Under the pieces are notes generated by a model, which saw nothing but the letters and a program-made list of their open reading frames with translations, did not search any database and was not told the origin of the DNA. Positions 1-6,548 of a DNA stretch of 8,302 nt are shown here, piece after piece. Source of the stretch: Alphaproteobacteria bacterium (GTDB lineage: Bacteria; Pseudomonadota; Alphaproteobacteria; ATCC43930; CGMCC-115725); assembly GCA_005888425.1 (NCBI GenBank), contig VAZF01000330.1, positions 1-8,302 of the forward strand, given 5' to 3'. The position numbers were made by a program, and so were the translations under genes. Every line of letters begins with the position of its first letter. Position 1 is the first letter of the stretch.

Positions 1-1
1 C

Positions 2-52
2 GCTGCGGTGCTCCAGGCGCAGCAGCCGGCGTTCCAGGACGCCGCGAAATAG
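2..52 (+). CDS. 3' end of an unidentified protein, cut by the window edge
   Basis: An open frame enters from the left edge and stops at TAG (50-52). It encodes 16 residues, AAVLQAQQPAFQDAAK. The strong intrinsic terminator about 30 bp downstream on the same strand supports this being a genuine gene end. The fragment is too short to assign a family. Confidence 0.45.
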   Translation, partial: AAVLQAQQPAFQDAAK

Positions 53-83
53 CGTCTCCCGCCCATTCTCGGTTTCACTTCGG

Positions 84-115
84 AAACCCTCCCCCGTTCG
101 CGGGGGAGGGTTTTT
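84..115 (+). terminator. Strong intrinsic (rho-independent) terminator
   Basis: A perfect 13-bp stem (84-96 pairs with 101-113) closes a TTCG tetraloop (97-100). The right arm runs into five consecutive T (111-115). It lies 31 bp after the TAG at 50-52, so it should end transcription of the gene entering from the left and insulate the CoA-transferase gene from it. The T tract is on the plus-strand side; in the other orientation only three T follow the stem, so it would act mainly rightward. Confidence 0.93.
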
Positions 116-179
116 GGTTTGACCGGTACTCGCAAGCGCCGTCCCGCGTTGCTCTCGAGCGGGTAGAGCGAGTAGCCTA

Positions 180-208
180 TTGCAACGCACAAGAAACACT
201 TGTTGCAG
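180..208. promoter_or_regulatory. Short dyad upstream of the CoA-transferase gene, possible operator
   Basis: TGCAAC (181-186) is repeated in inverted orientation as GTTGCA (202-207). Inside it lies a second small dyad, CAAG (190-193) and CTTG (199-202). The element is 53 bp before the ATG at 261 and in a non-coding stretch, where a local regulator could bind. No regulator gene is visible nearby, and dyads of six bases arise by chance, so this is tentative. Confidence 0.25.
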
Positions 209-244
209 CAAAGCTGCCGGATCAACCGGCGGACGCGTCTTCAT

Positions 245-251
245 AGGGAGG
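245..251 (+). promoter_or_regulatory. Ribosome binding site deciding the CoA-transferase start
   Basis: AGGGAGG lies nine bases before the ATG at 261. It is among the best Shine-Dalgarno matches in the window and fixes that ATG as the start. The open frame extends upstream to a TTG at 180, but that codon has no such site. Confidence 0.8.
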
Positions 252-260
252 CCGACGCAC

Positions 261-1634
261 ATGGCGCACGATTCGCGGCTCGTTTCCGACGACAAGATCG
301 AAGAGCTGAGAAAGGCTATCCCGGATTGGGTCAAACGCCTGGAGCGGCCGGCGACGCCGTGCATCACGCCCACCTTTGGGCCGCTCGAAGGCATCCGCGT
401 TGTCGGCACGGGCTGCCTTGTCGCGCAGCCCTATATCGGCACCAAGCTCGCCGAGTTCGGCGCCGAGGTTATTCATGTCGAGCGCCCGGGCGGCGATGTG
501 TTTCGTTTCACGGCGCCGCAATTGACGCGCGGGCCGCGGCCGCATGGCTGCGACGAGGCCGAGGTCACAAAAAACAAACTGTCGCTCGGGCTCGATCTCA
601 AGCAGGCGCGCGGCCTCGAAGTCCTGCTGGGGCTGTGGAAGATCTCCGACGTCTGGATGGAATCCTCGATGCCCGGCACGCTCGACCGCTCCGGCATCAC
701 CAACGAGCTGGCACTGGCCGTCAATCCGAGCCTCGTCATCGTGCGGGTCAGCAGCTACGGGCAATACGGGTCGGAGGAATATCTCGGCCGCGCCGGTTAC
801 GATGCAATCGCGCAGGCCTATGGCGGCATGATGAATTTGACTGGCGATCCGGCCGGGCCGCCGCAGCGCGCCAAGACCTATACCGGCGACTACATCACGG
901 CGCTGACCGGCTGGGCATCGACGATGATGGCGCTTTGGGAGGTCAAGAAAAGCGGACGCGGCCAGGTCGTCGACTTGGCGCAATATGAGGCGGTGGCCCA
1001 GACCAACGGCAACACGCTGCCGCTGTTCACCGGCCAGGGCGTGGTTTACGGCCATGCCGGCAACCGCGCCTCCGGCTTTCAGCCCTACGACACGTTCAAA
1101 TGCAGCGACGGCTGGGTTTACATCGGCGCGCTCGGCGGGCCGATCTATGACCGTGTGCCGAAATTCCTCAACCTCGACCCGGTCGAATACAGCTACGACG
1201 CGTGTTCCAAGGACGACGGGGCGGTCAATTCGGAGAAGGGCCGTGAGCTCGACCGGCGGCTGCGCGAGTATTGCGCGGCGCGCACCAGTCTCGAGGTCGA
1301 GACGGAACTGAACGCGGCGAAGATCGCCTGCGCGCGCGTCTACAACACTCGCGACCAGTACAACGATCAGCATTACGCGGCGCGCGAGATGACGGTGCCG
1401 GTTCTGGACCGCCAATCGGGCGTGCCGATCCGCGTCTACGGCGTCGTCCCGAAGATGTCATTGACGCCGGGCCGGATCTGGCGCGGCGCGCCGTCGGTCG
1501 GCGACGACACGAGCGACATCCTCGCGGCAATGCTCGGTCTATCGGAAACCGAAATCGACGCGCTCTATGCCGAGCAGATCGTGCACCGCACCGAGCCGTT
1601 CACGACGCCGCAGGTCGAGGCTGTCAACCCGTAG
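261..1634 (+). CDS. CaiB/BaiF family III CoA-transferase, closest in sequence to carnitine CoA-transferase CaiB
   Basis: Family III CoA-transferases move CoA between an acyl-CoA donor and a carboxylic acid in the cytoplasm, through an acid-CoA intermediate on an aspartate. The 457-residue product resembles E. coli CaiB along its length as I recall that sequence: FGPLEGIRVV (39-48) near the start, a GQYGSEEY block followed by YDAIAQA in the middle, and IWRG with a DDTSDIL-like block near the end. YTGDY contains Asp210, which lines up with the catalytic aspartate (Asp169) of CaiB. It is about 50 residues longer than CaiB, of which about 30 are an N-terminal extension before the FGPL block. The ATG at 261 is chosen for its ribosome binding site. 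The substrate cannot be read from sequence: carnitine-like acids are plausible, but no caiC or caiD relatives are visible. The gene stands alone between a terminator and a convergent operon. Confidence 0.93.
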   Translation: MAHDSRLVSDDKIEELRKAIPDWVKRLERPATPCITPTFGPLEGIRVVGTGCLVAQPYIGTKLAEFGAEVIHVERPGGDVFRFTAPQLTRGPRPHGCDEAEVTKNKLSLGLDLKQARGLEVLLGLWKISDVWMESSMPGTLDRSGITNELALAVNPSLVIVRVSSYGQYGSEEYLGRAGYDAIAQAYGGMMNLTGDPAGPPQRAKTYTGDYITALTGWASTMMALWEVKKSGRGQVVDLAQYEAVAQTNGNTLPLFTGQGVVYGHAGNRASGFQPYDTFKCSDGWVYIGALGGPIYDRVPKFLNLDPVEYSYDACSKDDGAVNSEKGRELDRRLREYCAARTSLEVETELNAAKIACARVYNTRDQYNDQHYAAREMTVPVLDRQSGVPIRVYGVVPKMSLTPGRIWRGAPSVGDDTSDILAAMLGLSETEIDALYAEQIVHRTEPFTTPQVEAVNP

Positions 1635-1653
1635 CAGCAGCGGCGCTCGACCT

Positions 1654-1704
1654 AATACCGCGTCTGACTTAATTCCGCGTCTGACTTAATTGCGCGTCTG
1701 AAAG
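1654..1704. repeat. Three tandem copies of a 17-bp repeat at a convergent gene junction
   Basis: Units lie at 1654-1670, 1671-1687 and 1688-1704 with the core CGCGTCTGA. Units 1 and 2 differ at one position (AATACCG against AATTCCG); unit 3 has a G for C change and a diverged end (AAAG). The array spans the stop codon of the minus-strand small exported gene (1686-1688) and nearly fills the 51-bp gap to the end of the CoA-transferase gene. Read on the minus strand, each unit gives CAGACGCG followed by a TAA or TAG. Slipped-strand duplication of the gene's last codons is the simplest origin. Confidence 0.9.
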
Positions 1705-2078
1705 GTGTAGGCGCAGCTGGACGAGACGATCGACGCCGTGACGTTGCCGCCCTGGATGCGCCCGGTCATCTGCACGACGCCCTTTCGTGCCCGAGCGGTG
1801 GCGCGGAACAGGCCGTCCTGTCTGATCGTGCCCCGGAGCGTTGTGGCGAAGCGCGGCAGGTAGGGAAAGCGGACCTCGCCGCCGGCGATCGTCAGCGGGT
1901 ACAGCGCGCCGAACGGCGGTTCGGTACAGTCGCCGCTGAAGGTCCGCGCCAATCTCAGCTCGCCTGTGTATTGGCCGTCGAACTGCGCTGCACCTTGCGC
2001 GCGGGCGAGGCTCGCGACCCCGGCGGCGAGCAGGGCGCCGAGGCTCAGCCCTTTCAGCACGGATAATTTCATTCTCAT
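1686..2078 (-). CDS. Small exported protein of unknown function, last gene of the hdaA operon
   Basis: The 130-residue product has a clear Sec signal peptide: basic start (MRMK), hydrophobic core around 11-25 and a likely cut after ARA (25-27). The mature part of about 103 residues is rich in short alternating stretches suggesting beta strands (FDGQYTGELRL, LRGTIRQDG, MTGRIQGGNV). It has only two cysteines, Cys51 and Cys122, well placed for one disulphide in the periplasm. I do not recognise a named family; the pattern recalls small alphaproteobacterial hypothetical proteins beginning FDGxYxG. The start overlaps the hdaA stop as ATGA (2075-2078), so translation is probably coupled. An internal ATG at codon 3 is the alternative start. 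The last residues, QTRN, and the stop lie in the 17-bp repeat array. Confidence 0.8.
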   Translation of the reverse strand: MRMKLSVLKGLSLGALLAAGVASLARAQGAAQFDGQYTGELRLARTFSGDCTEPPFGALYPLTIAGGEVRFPYLPRFATTLRGTIRQDGLFRATARARKGVVQMTGRIQGGNVTASIVSSSCAYTFQTRN

Positions 2079-2758
2079 GCGGTCTCCGCGCCGAGTTCAG
2101 CGAGCGCCTGGCGCGCCAGCGCGAGGCCAATGCTGCGGCCGCCGGCGAGTGCCAATTCGTCGAGCCGCGCCGCGAGCGACGCGGCCATCGCAAAGGAGCG
2201 CTCCATCCGGGGAACAATATAGCCGATGACCGAGGGGGCGATCCGCAATTGGCGATCGGCAAAATGCTTGACGAGCACGGCCGCCAAGAGCGCGTCGTCA
2301 GGCATATCGATGCCGACTGCCGGCATCGCACGAAGGCGGGAGGCGAGATCGGGCAAGTCAATCGCCCAAGCCGCCGGTGCGTTGCGACTGACGACGAGGA
2401 GCGCCGTGCCCGCCTCCGCGCAGGAATTGAAAAGATGCAACAGCGCGCGTTCGGATGCCGCCTCGGCGTCGTCGACGACCATGGCGGGCGGCAACGCGCC
2501 ATTAGCCAACGGCAATTCGGAGGCCAAGTCGCGGGCTGGGACGTAGCGGGCGCCGCTCTCGGCGCACCACAGACGCGCGAGATGGCTCTTGCCTGAGCTA
2601 GCGGGGCCATACAGCACAAGACGGCGCCCGGGCCAATCGGGCCAGCGGTCGATCCGTTCAAGGGCGGCGCGGTTGCACTCCGAGGCGAGAAAATCGGCAC
2701 GGCCATGCGCCGGGCGGGGCGGCAGATCGATCGCCAGCTGCCGGGTCGGATCGCTCAT
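2075..2758 (-). CDS. hdaA: HdaA-like DnaA regulatory inactivator (AAA+ domain without DNA-binding domain)
   Basis: Hda proteins bind the DNA-loaded beta sliding clamp and stimulate ATP hydrolysis by DnaA, preventing re-initiation of replication. The 227-residue product has the expected parts in order: an N-terminal clamp-binding type motif QLAIDLP (7-13), Walker A GPASSGKS (51-58), Walker B VVDD (94-97), a sensor-1 region LLVVSRNAP (120-128), the box VII stretch DLASRLR (137-143) with Arg141 as likely arginine finger, and a sensor-2 region around RMERS (184-188). It ends after the AAA+ lid, with no DnaA domain IV helix-turn-helix, which separates Hda from DnaA. It overlaps the upstream gene and the downstream small gene by 4 bp each (ATGA). 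The family call is secure; regulation of DnaA by this copy is inferred. Confidence 0.92.
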   Translation of the reverse strand: MSDPTRQLAIDLPPRPAHGRADFLASECNRAALERIDRWPDWPGRRLVLYGPASSGKSHLARLWCAESGARYVPARDLASELPLANGALPPAMVVDDAEAASERALLHLFNSCAEAGTALLVVSRNAPAAWAIDLPDLASRLRAMPAVGIDMPDDALLAAVLVKHFADRQLRIAPSVIGYIVPRMERSFAMAASLAARLDELALAGGRSIGLALARQALAELGAETA

Positions 2759-3900
2759 CGGAAGGGCGCGACCCGGCTGGGCGGCTCGTGGCCGGTTGGC
2801 TCAAGGCTGGGTGGTTCGATGATTGGCGGCTCGCGCGAATCGTACAGGCTGCTGGCGCGGTAGCGCGTCAGCGCGAAGCGGATCAAGACGCCGATCACCG
2901 CGGCGGCGGGCACCGCCAAAAGGATGCCAACAAAGCCGTAGAGCGTGCCGCCGGCGAACAGCGCGAAGATGACCCAGACCGGATGGAGATGGATGCGGTC
3001 ACCGACGAGCTTTGGCGTCAGCACGTTCGCCTCGACCAGCTGACCGAAAGCGAAGATGCCGACCACAACGAAGATCGCGGTCCAGCTGCCGTATTGGAGC
3101 GCTGCAAAGCCAATTGCCAGGATGAAACCGGTCGTGACCCCGAGGATCGGAATGATCGCGAGCACGCCGATCAAGAGGCCGAGCGCCAGCCCGGAGGTCA
3201 GGCCCGCCGCCGTCAGCGCGACGCCGTAATAGATCGCGAGGATCAGGCAGACCATCGCCTGCCCGTGGATGAAGCCGACCAGCGTATCGCTGACGAGGCG
3301 CGCCTGGCCGCGCACGGTCTCCAAGGACTGGCGCGGCAAATAGGCGTCGATCTGGGCGACCATGATGTCCCAGTCGCGCAGCAGGAAGAACGCGACGATC
3401 GGCGTTACGATGACCAGCGACAGGATGTTGAGGACCGCGAAGCTGCTGCCAATCATCCCCTGCACGAGCGCTGCGAGCCAGGTCAGCACCTCGGCGAGCT
3501 TCGTGCTGACGACGTCGCGTAGCTTGGTGACATCCTCGGCCGGCAACTGCTCCTGCAACAACGTGATCAGCTTGCCGAGCAGGTCCTGCGACGAGTGGAC
3601 GAGGCTTGGGACGCGCGCGATCAGCTCGACGATCTGGCCCTGAATCAATGGCACGAGCACGACGAGAATGCCGGCAACGGCAACCAGGAAGAGGATCACG
3701 ATGATGAGGCTGCCGAGGCTGCGCGGGACGCCGCGCCGCTCGAGCCAGGCAACGCCGGGCGCCAGGATATAGGCGATCACAAAGCCAGCCGCGAAGGGCA
3801 GCAGAATGCTCTGCACGAGGCCCAGCGCGACGATGATGAGAACCAGGAGGCCTAGCCAGAACAACAGGCGATAGCCGCGCGCGCTGACCACGTATTTCAA
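2755..3900 (-). CDS. AI-2E/PerM-family (UPF0118) inner-membrane transporter
   Basis: A polytopic membrane protein of about 381 residues. Hydrophobic segments are near 12-30, 32-50, 63-85 and 145-172, with a further cluster over about 205-345. The long amphipathic stretch between the third and fourth (about 86-143) is typical of the family. Family hallmarks include LLRDWD after the fourth segment, LAIIPILG, LTPKLVG and HPVWVIF followed by GGTLYGFVGILLAVP. Members export varied small solutes or ions; the substrate here is unknown. The start is uncertain. TTG at 3900 overlaps the upstream stop as TTGA (3897-3900), matching the coupled junctions downstream. GTG at 3906 or at 3891, the latter with GGTGGA about 11 bases upstream, are alternatives. 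The C-terminal tail (353-381) is an unusual proline/glutamate-rich pentad repeat. In operon position it sits between phospholipid synthesis and hdaA, as in related bacteria. Confidence 0.9.
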   Translation of the reverse strand: MKYVVSARGYRLLFWLGLLVLIIVALGLVQSILLPFAAGFVIAYILAPGVAWLERRGVPRSLGSLIIVILFLVAVAGILVVLVPLIQGQIVELIARVPSLVHSSQDLLGKLITLLQEQLPAEDVTKLRDVVSTKLAEVLTWLAALVQGMIGSSFAVLNILSLVIVTPIVAFFLLRDWDIMVAQIDAYLPRQSLETVRGQARLVSDTLVGFIHGQAMVCLILAIYYGVALTAAGLTSGLALGLLIGVLAIIPILGVTTGFILAIGFAALQYGSWTAIFVVVGIFAFGQLVEANVLTPKLVGDRIHLHPVWVIFALFAGGTLYGFVGILLAVPAAAVIGVLIRFALTRYRASSLYDSREPPIIEPPSLEPTGHEPPSRVAPFR

Positions 3901-4496
3901 TTCCACCGAACGAGAAAACGCGCCCAACGCACAAGGTAGGAAAGGCCCGACCACACCGTCGTGACGCCCGCGGCGGCAATCAAGAACGATGTCACGAGTT
4001 CTTCGTCGACACCGAGACCGAGCCGCGCGAGGACAAAGCCGATCAGCGCGATCTGCACCAGCGTGTTGACCTTGCTGATGAAGAGCGGCTCCGGCGCATT
4101 CACGCCGTGGCTCAACAGATAGCCGCCGACGATCAGCAGGTCGCGCAATACGACAAGAATGACCAGCCAGTGCGGCAGCTCGCCGGCGAAGCCGAGCGTG
4201 ATGTAGACGGCCGCGAGCAACGCCTTGTCGGCGATCGGGTCGAGCAGCGCGCCGAGGGGGGTGCGCTGGTTCCAGCGCTTGGCGATCCAGCCGTCGAGCG
4301 CATCGGAGACACCGGCAGCCACAAAGACCCAAAAGGCGAGGCCGTAGCGTTCACCGAGGATGAGCCAGATCGCCAGCGGCACACACAGGAGCCGCCCCAG
4401 CGTGATCACGTTCGGCAGGTTCACATCGAGCCGGCTCAGACCCCATTGCCGGGACATTGCCGGCACCGCCGGCCCCTCAGGCATCTCCGGAACCAT
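3897..4496 (-). CDS. CDP-alcohol phosphatidyltransferase (PgsA-like)
   Basis: Enzymes of this family transfer a phosphatidyl group from CDP-diacylglycerol to an alcohol at the inner membrane, for example making phosphatidylglycerol phosphate. With the ATG at 4496 the product has 199 residues. The signature D-x2-D-G-x2-A-R-x8-G-x3-D-x3-D is present as SDALDGWIAKR, then G, LLD and IAD; the four aspartates are Asp65, Asp68, Asp86 and Asp90. One signature position holds Lys (AK rather than AR), a conservative change. NLPNVITLGR just before it is the usual N-terminal motif, and several hydrophobic segments follow. Start choice: ATG at 4496 lies 26 bases after the previous stop and has GCGGGG about 10 bases upstream. 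ATGs at 4484 and 4457, or an overlapping one at 4559, are alternatives. The acceptor alcohol (glycerol phosphate or phosphatidylglycerol) cannot be decided here. Confidence 0.9.
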   Translation of the reverse strand: MVPEMPEGPAVPAMSRQWGLSRLDVNLPNVITLGRLLCVPLAIWLILGERYGLAFWVFVAAGVSDALDGWIAKRWNQRTPLGALLDPIADKALLAAVYITLGFAGELPHWLVILVVLRDLLIVGGYLLSHGVNAPEPLFISKVNTLVQIALIGFVLARLGLGVDEELVTSFLIAAAGVTTVWSGLSYLVRWARFLVRWN

Positions 4497-4522
4497 TGCG
4501 CGACTGCCCCGCAGACGCAGCG

Positions 4523-5698
4523 CTATCGCGCAGGCGCGCCGGAGCGCGCGAGCCGCCACATCGACGCGCTTTGCGGGGAGCCCTGCGGATCGCCCCGGAC
4601 GAGATCCAGCTTCGCCTCTGCGAGGCTCGTCTTGAGCTGGTCGATACTGCCGAGATAATCGAGCTCGATCGTCGCCTCCTGCAGCGACAGAGTGACGAGG
4701 TTAACGGTCCGGATCGCCGGCAGCGCTGCGAGGCGCTCGCGCACCCGCACCCAATCTTCGAGCCCGGTGATCGACAACACAGCAGTAAGCCTCCCTTGCT
4801 GATCGTAGCGCGGAAGCGGACCTTTCTTCCAGCCGCTCTCGATGTCAGTAGCGATCTGTGACGCGGCGCGGCGGAACAATTGCTCCGGACGCTCGCCGGG
4901 GTTAGCGGCCACCGTGTCGGTATGGACATCGACCGGCTGCCCCCCGCGGTAGCGCCGCACCGCGACGTCGAGCGTTGTTGGGTTTCCGGGGGCACCGCGC
5001 AATGTGGCCAGCGCGACGATCGCCTCCTCGCCGCCATTGCGCCGGGCGATCGCGGCGAGGGCGGTGGGATCGCCGGCGCGCGCCTTCGCGGCATCGATCG
5101 CGGTGAGATCGCCGGCATCGCCGAGCGGCACGGCTAAATGCGGCGCACCGGGGCTGGTTCCGGAGGGCTGCTGCGCCCAAGCATCGCGCCACGGGTTCGG
5201 ATCATCCCACAACACCGAAGCCGCGCCGGACTGATAGACCGGGATCACGACCAGCGATTTGCCGGATTCGGGCATGGGGCCGGCGCCTCCGAGCGCGATC
5301 CCAGACTTCTGCAGGAGGCGCTGCACCTCCGCCGCCCGGAAATGATAAGTGACGTCGGCGATGTAGCGGACCCCCGACATGCGCTCATTGGCGACCTCGA
5401 AGCTGGCGAGGAGATCGGCGAGCGCGTTGTCGTCGAGCTTCGGGAGTTTGGCCGGGGCAGCGCCGCCCGAAAGCCGCTCGGCCAGGGTCGCAAAAGCCCG
5501 GCGCTCGCCGTCATTACGCGCCTGATCGCGCGCCTTGCCGCTCGTCTCGCCGGTGGCATCGACGCTGACCGTGACCGAATAGGGATCGTCCTCGGCAGCC
5601 CGGAGGGGCGCAGTCGCGAGAAGCACAAGCAGCAACGCGGCGGCGACAATGCCGCCACACCGATCGACCGCCTGACGCAGCGGCGGCAAGGTGCTCAT
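4523..5698 (-). CDS. DUF2066 domain exported protein, first gene of the operon
   Basis: The 391-residue product begins with a signal peptide: a hydrophobic core about residues 16-32 and a likely cut near LRAA (32-35), leaving a periplasmic protein. The early mature part (YSVTVSVDATGETSGKARDQAR, within about 40-61) and the following FATLAERLSGG block fit the DUF2066 family, in which these proteins usually stand at the head of this operon. The C-terminal part (LEDWVRVRERLAALP through IELDYLGSIDQL) looks like a conserved alpha/beta domain shared by its relatives. No catalytic motif is visible and the function is unknown. The ATG at 5698 faces purN across a 133-bp gap. The next gene starts 26 bases after its TAG, so the two are probably co-transcribed. 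Confidence 0.87.
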   Translation of the reverse strand: MSTLPPLRQAVDRCGGIVAAALLLVLLATAPLRAAEDDPYSVTVSVDATGETSGKARDQARNDGERRAFATLAERLSGGAAPAKLPKLDDNALADLLASFEVANERMSGVRYIADVTYHFRAAEVQRLLQKSGIALGGAGPMPESGKSLVVIPVYQSGAASVLWDDPNPWRDAWAQQPSGTSPGAPHLAVPLGDAGDLTAIDAAKARAGDPTALAAIARRNGGEEAIVALATLRGAPGNPTTLDVAVRRYRGGQPVDVHTDTVAANPGERPEQLFRRAASQIATDIESGWKKGPLPRYDQQGRLTAVLSITGLEDWVRVRERLAALPAIRTVNLVTLSLQEATIELDYLGSIDQLKTSLAEAKLDLVRGDPQGSPQSASMWRLARSGAPAR

Positions 5699-5831
5699 TG
5701 CAAACCGGCCCCGATCCCGTATCGTCGCGGCGCCGCACGGCCGCAGGCTTGGTCATAACGCAGTTCCCGCGGCGACGCCATCAAGCCCGGGTTGCAACGC
5801 CGCGGCTGGCGGGGAGTGCGGAGGCAACGAG
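5699..5831. other. Divergent intergenic region between the DUF2066 operon and purN
   Basis: This 133-bp gap should carry the promoters for both the leftward five-gene operon and rightward purN. I see no convincing -35/-10 pair in either direction and no clear operator, apart from the short palindrome CGGCGCCG. The only firm element is the purN ribosome binding site at its right end. purM, frequently adjacent to purN in this group, is not here. Confidence 0.5.
5820..5824 (+). promoter_or_regulatory. Ribosome binding site deciding the GTG start of purN
   Basis: GGAGG is seven bases before GTG at 5832. The open frame continues upstream to 5691, into the start of the divergent gene, so this site is what places the start at the GTG. 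The start also puts the catalytic residues at the same numbers as in E. coli PurN. Confidence 0.85.
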
Positions 5832-6473
5832 GTGGCAAAGCTCAGGGCCGGCGTGTTGATCTCGGGGCGCGGCTCGAATCTGCAGGCGCTGATCGAAGCC
5901 GCGGCGGACCCCGCCTACCCCGCCGAGATCGTGCTCGTCATCAGCAACCGGGCGGAGGCGCAAGGGCTGCAGCGGGCGGCGGAGGCCGGCATCCCCCACG
6001 AGGTCATCGCGGAGCCGGACCGTACCGCCTTTGCCGCGGCGACCGATGCGGCACTGCGGCGGCATCGGGCCGAACTGGTTGCGCTGGCCGGCTTCATGCG
6101 TCTCCTCGACACCGGCTTTGTCAAGGCGTGGCGCGATCGGATGATCAACATTCACCCCTCGCTGTTGCCGTCGTTTCCGGGGCTGCATCCGCAACACCAG
6201 GCATTGGCGGCCGGGGCGCGCTTTTCCGGCTGCACGGTGCATTTTGTGCGGCCCGCGACGGATAGCGGCCCGATCATCGCACAGGCGGTCGTGCCGGTGC
6301 ATGACGACGATGACGAGGAGCGGCTGGCGGCGCGCATTCTCGCCCAGGAGCACCGGCTCTATCCGCTGGCCCTGCGGCTTTATGCCGAAGGGCGGCTCCG
6401 CATCGACGGCAAACGGGTCATCGTGGCCGGCAGCAAACCGCCGGAGATCGCCGCGCTCAACCCCGCCCCGTGA
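5832..6473 (+). CDS. purN: Phosphoribosylglycinamide formyltransferase (GART)
   Basis: PurN transfers a formyl group from 10-formyltetrahydrofolate to glycinamide ribonucleotide, the third step of purine synthesis, in the cytoplasm. The 213-residue product has the phosphate-binding loop SGRGSNLQ (11-18), the INIHPSLLPSFPG block (105-117) and the TDSGPIIAQ block (143-151). The catalytic triad residues are Asn106, His108 and Asp144, the same numbering as E. coli, which supports the GTG start. The active-site loop reads HPQHQAL where HTHxxAL is more usual, a mild variation. Length is normal for the family. purM does not precede it; the divergent neighbour is the DUF2066 gene. No terminator hairpin is obvious after the stop. 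Confidence 0.97.
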   Translation: MAKLRAGVLISGRGSNLQALIEAAADPAYPAEIVLVISNRAEAQGLQRAAEAGIPHEVIAEPDRTAFAAATDAALRRHRAELVALAGFMRLLDTGFVKAWRDRMINIHPSLLPSFPGLHPQHQALAAGARFSGCTVHFVRPATDSGPIIAQAVVPVHDDDDEERLAARILAQEHRLYPLALRLYAEGRLRIDGKRVIVAGSKPPEIAALNPAP

Positions 6474-6487
6474 GGCCTTTGGCGCGC

Positions 6488-6515
6488 TTGCCTCTCGCTG
6501 CCGTTCCGCTATATC
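6488..6515 (+). promoter_or_regulatory. Possible sigma-70-type promoter for the cytochrome oxidase subunit gene
   Basis: TTGCCT (6488-6493) and TATATC (6510-6515) are separated by 16 bases, each matching four of six consensus positions. The pair lies in the 75-bp gap after purN, with the predicted transcript start about 25-30 bases before the ATG at 6549. TATATC is one of few AT-rich hexamers in this GC-rich region. A prediction by eye only. Confidence 0.4.
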
Positions 6516-6548
6516 TCGCGCACAGCGTTCCCCACGAGCGAGGCGGCG

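Noticed and set aside
149..178. TTGCTC with TAGCCT 18 bases on, considered as a promoter for the CoA-transferase gene
   Set aside because: The -10 candidate matches only three consensus positions; too weak to report as a feature.
222..1415. Minus-strand open frame of 397 codons across the CoA-transferase gene
   Set aside because: It is antisense to a clearly recognisable CaiB-like enzyme, has no family features and reflects high GC content, which makes stops rare in other frames.
1669..2706. Minus-strand open frame of 345 codons overlapping hdaA and the small exported gene
   Set aside because: It is a different frame of both real genes. It ends in QTRN only because the 17-bp repeat supplies the same codons in another frame.
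2788..3522. Plus-strand open frame of 244 codons opposite the AI-2E/PerM gene
   Set aside because: Its charged, Asp/Arg/Gln-rich translation is what the antisense of a hydrophobic membrane protein looks like; no ribosome binding site or family.
3901..4332. Extension of the AI-2E/PerM gene upstream into the phosphatidyltransferase gene
   Set aside because: The added 144 codons are Arg/Cys-rich and out of frame with a conserved enzyme; membrane-protein character begins only after about 3890.
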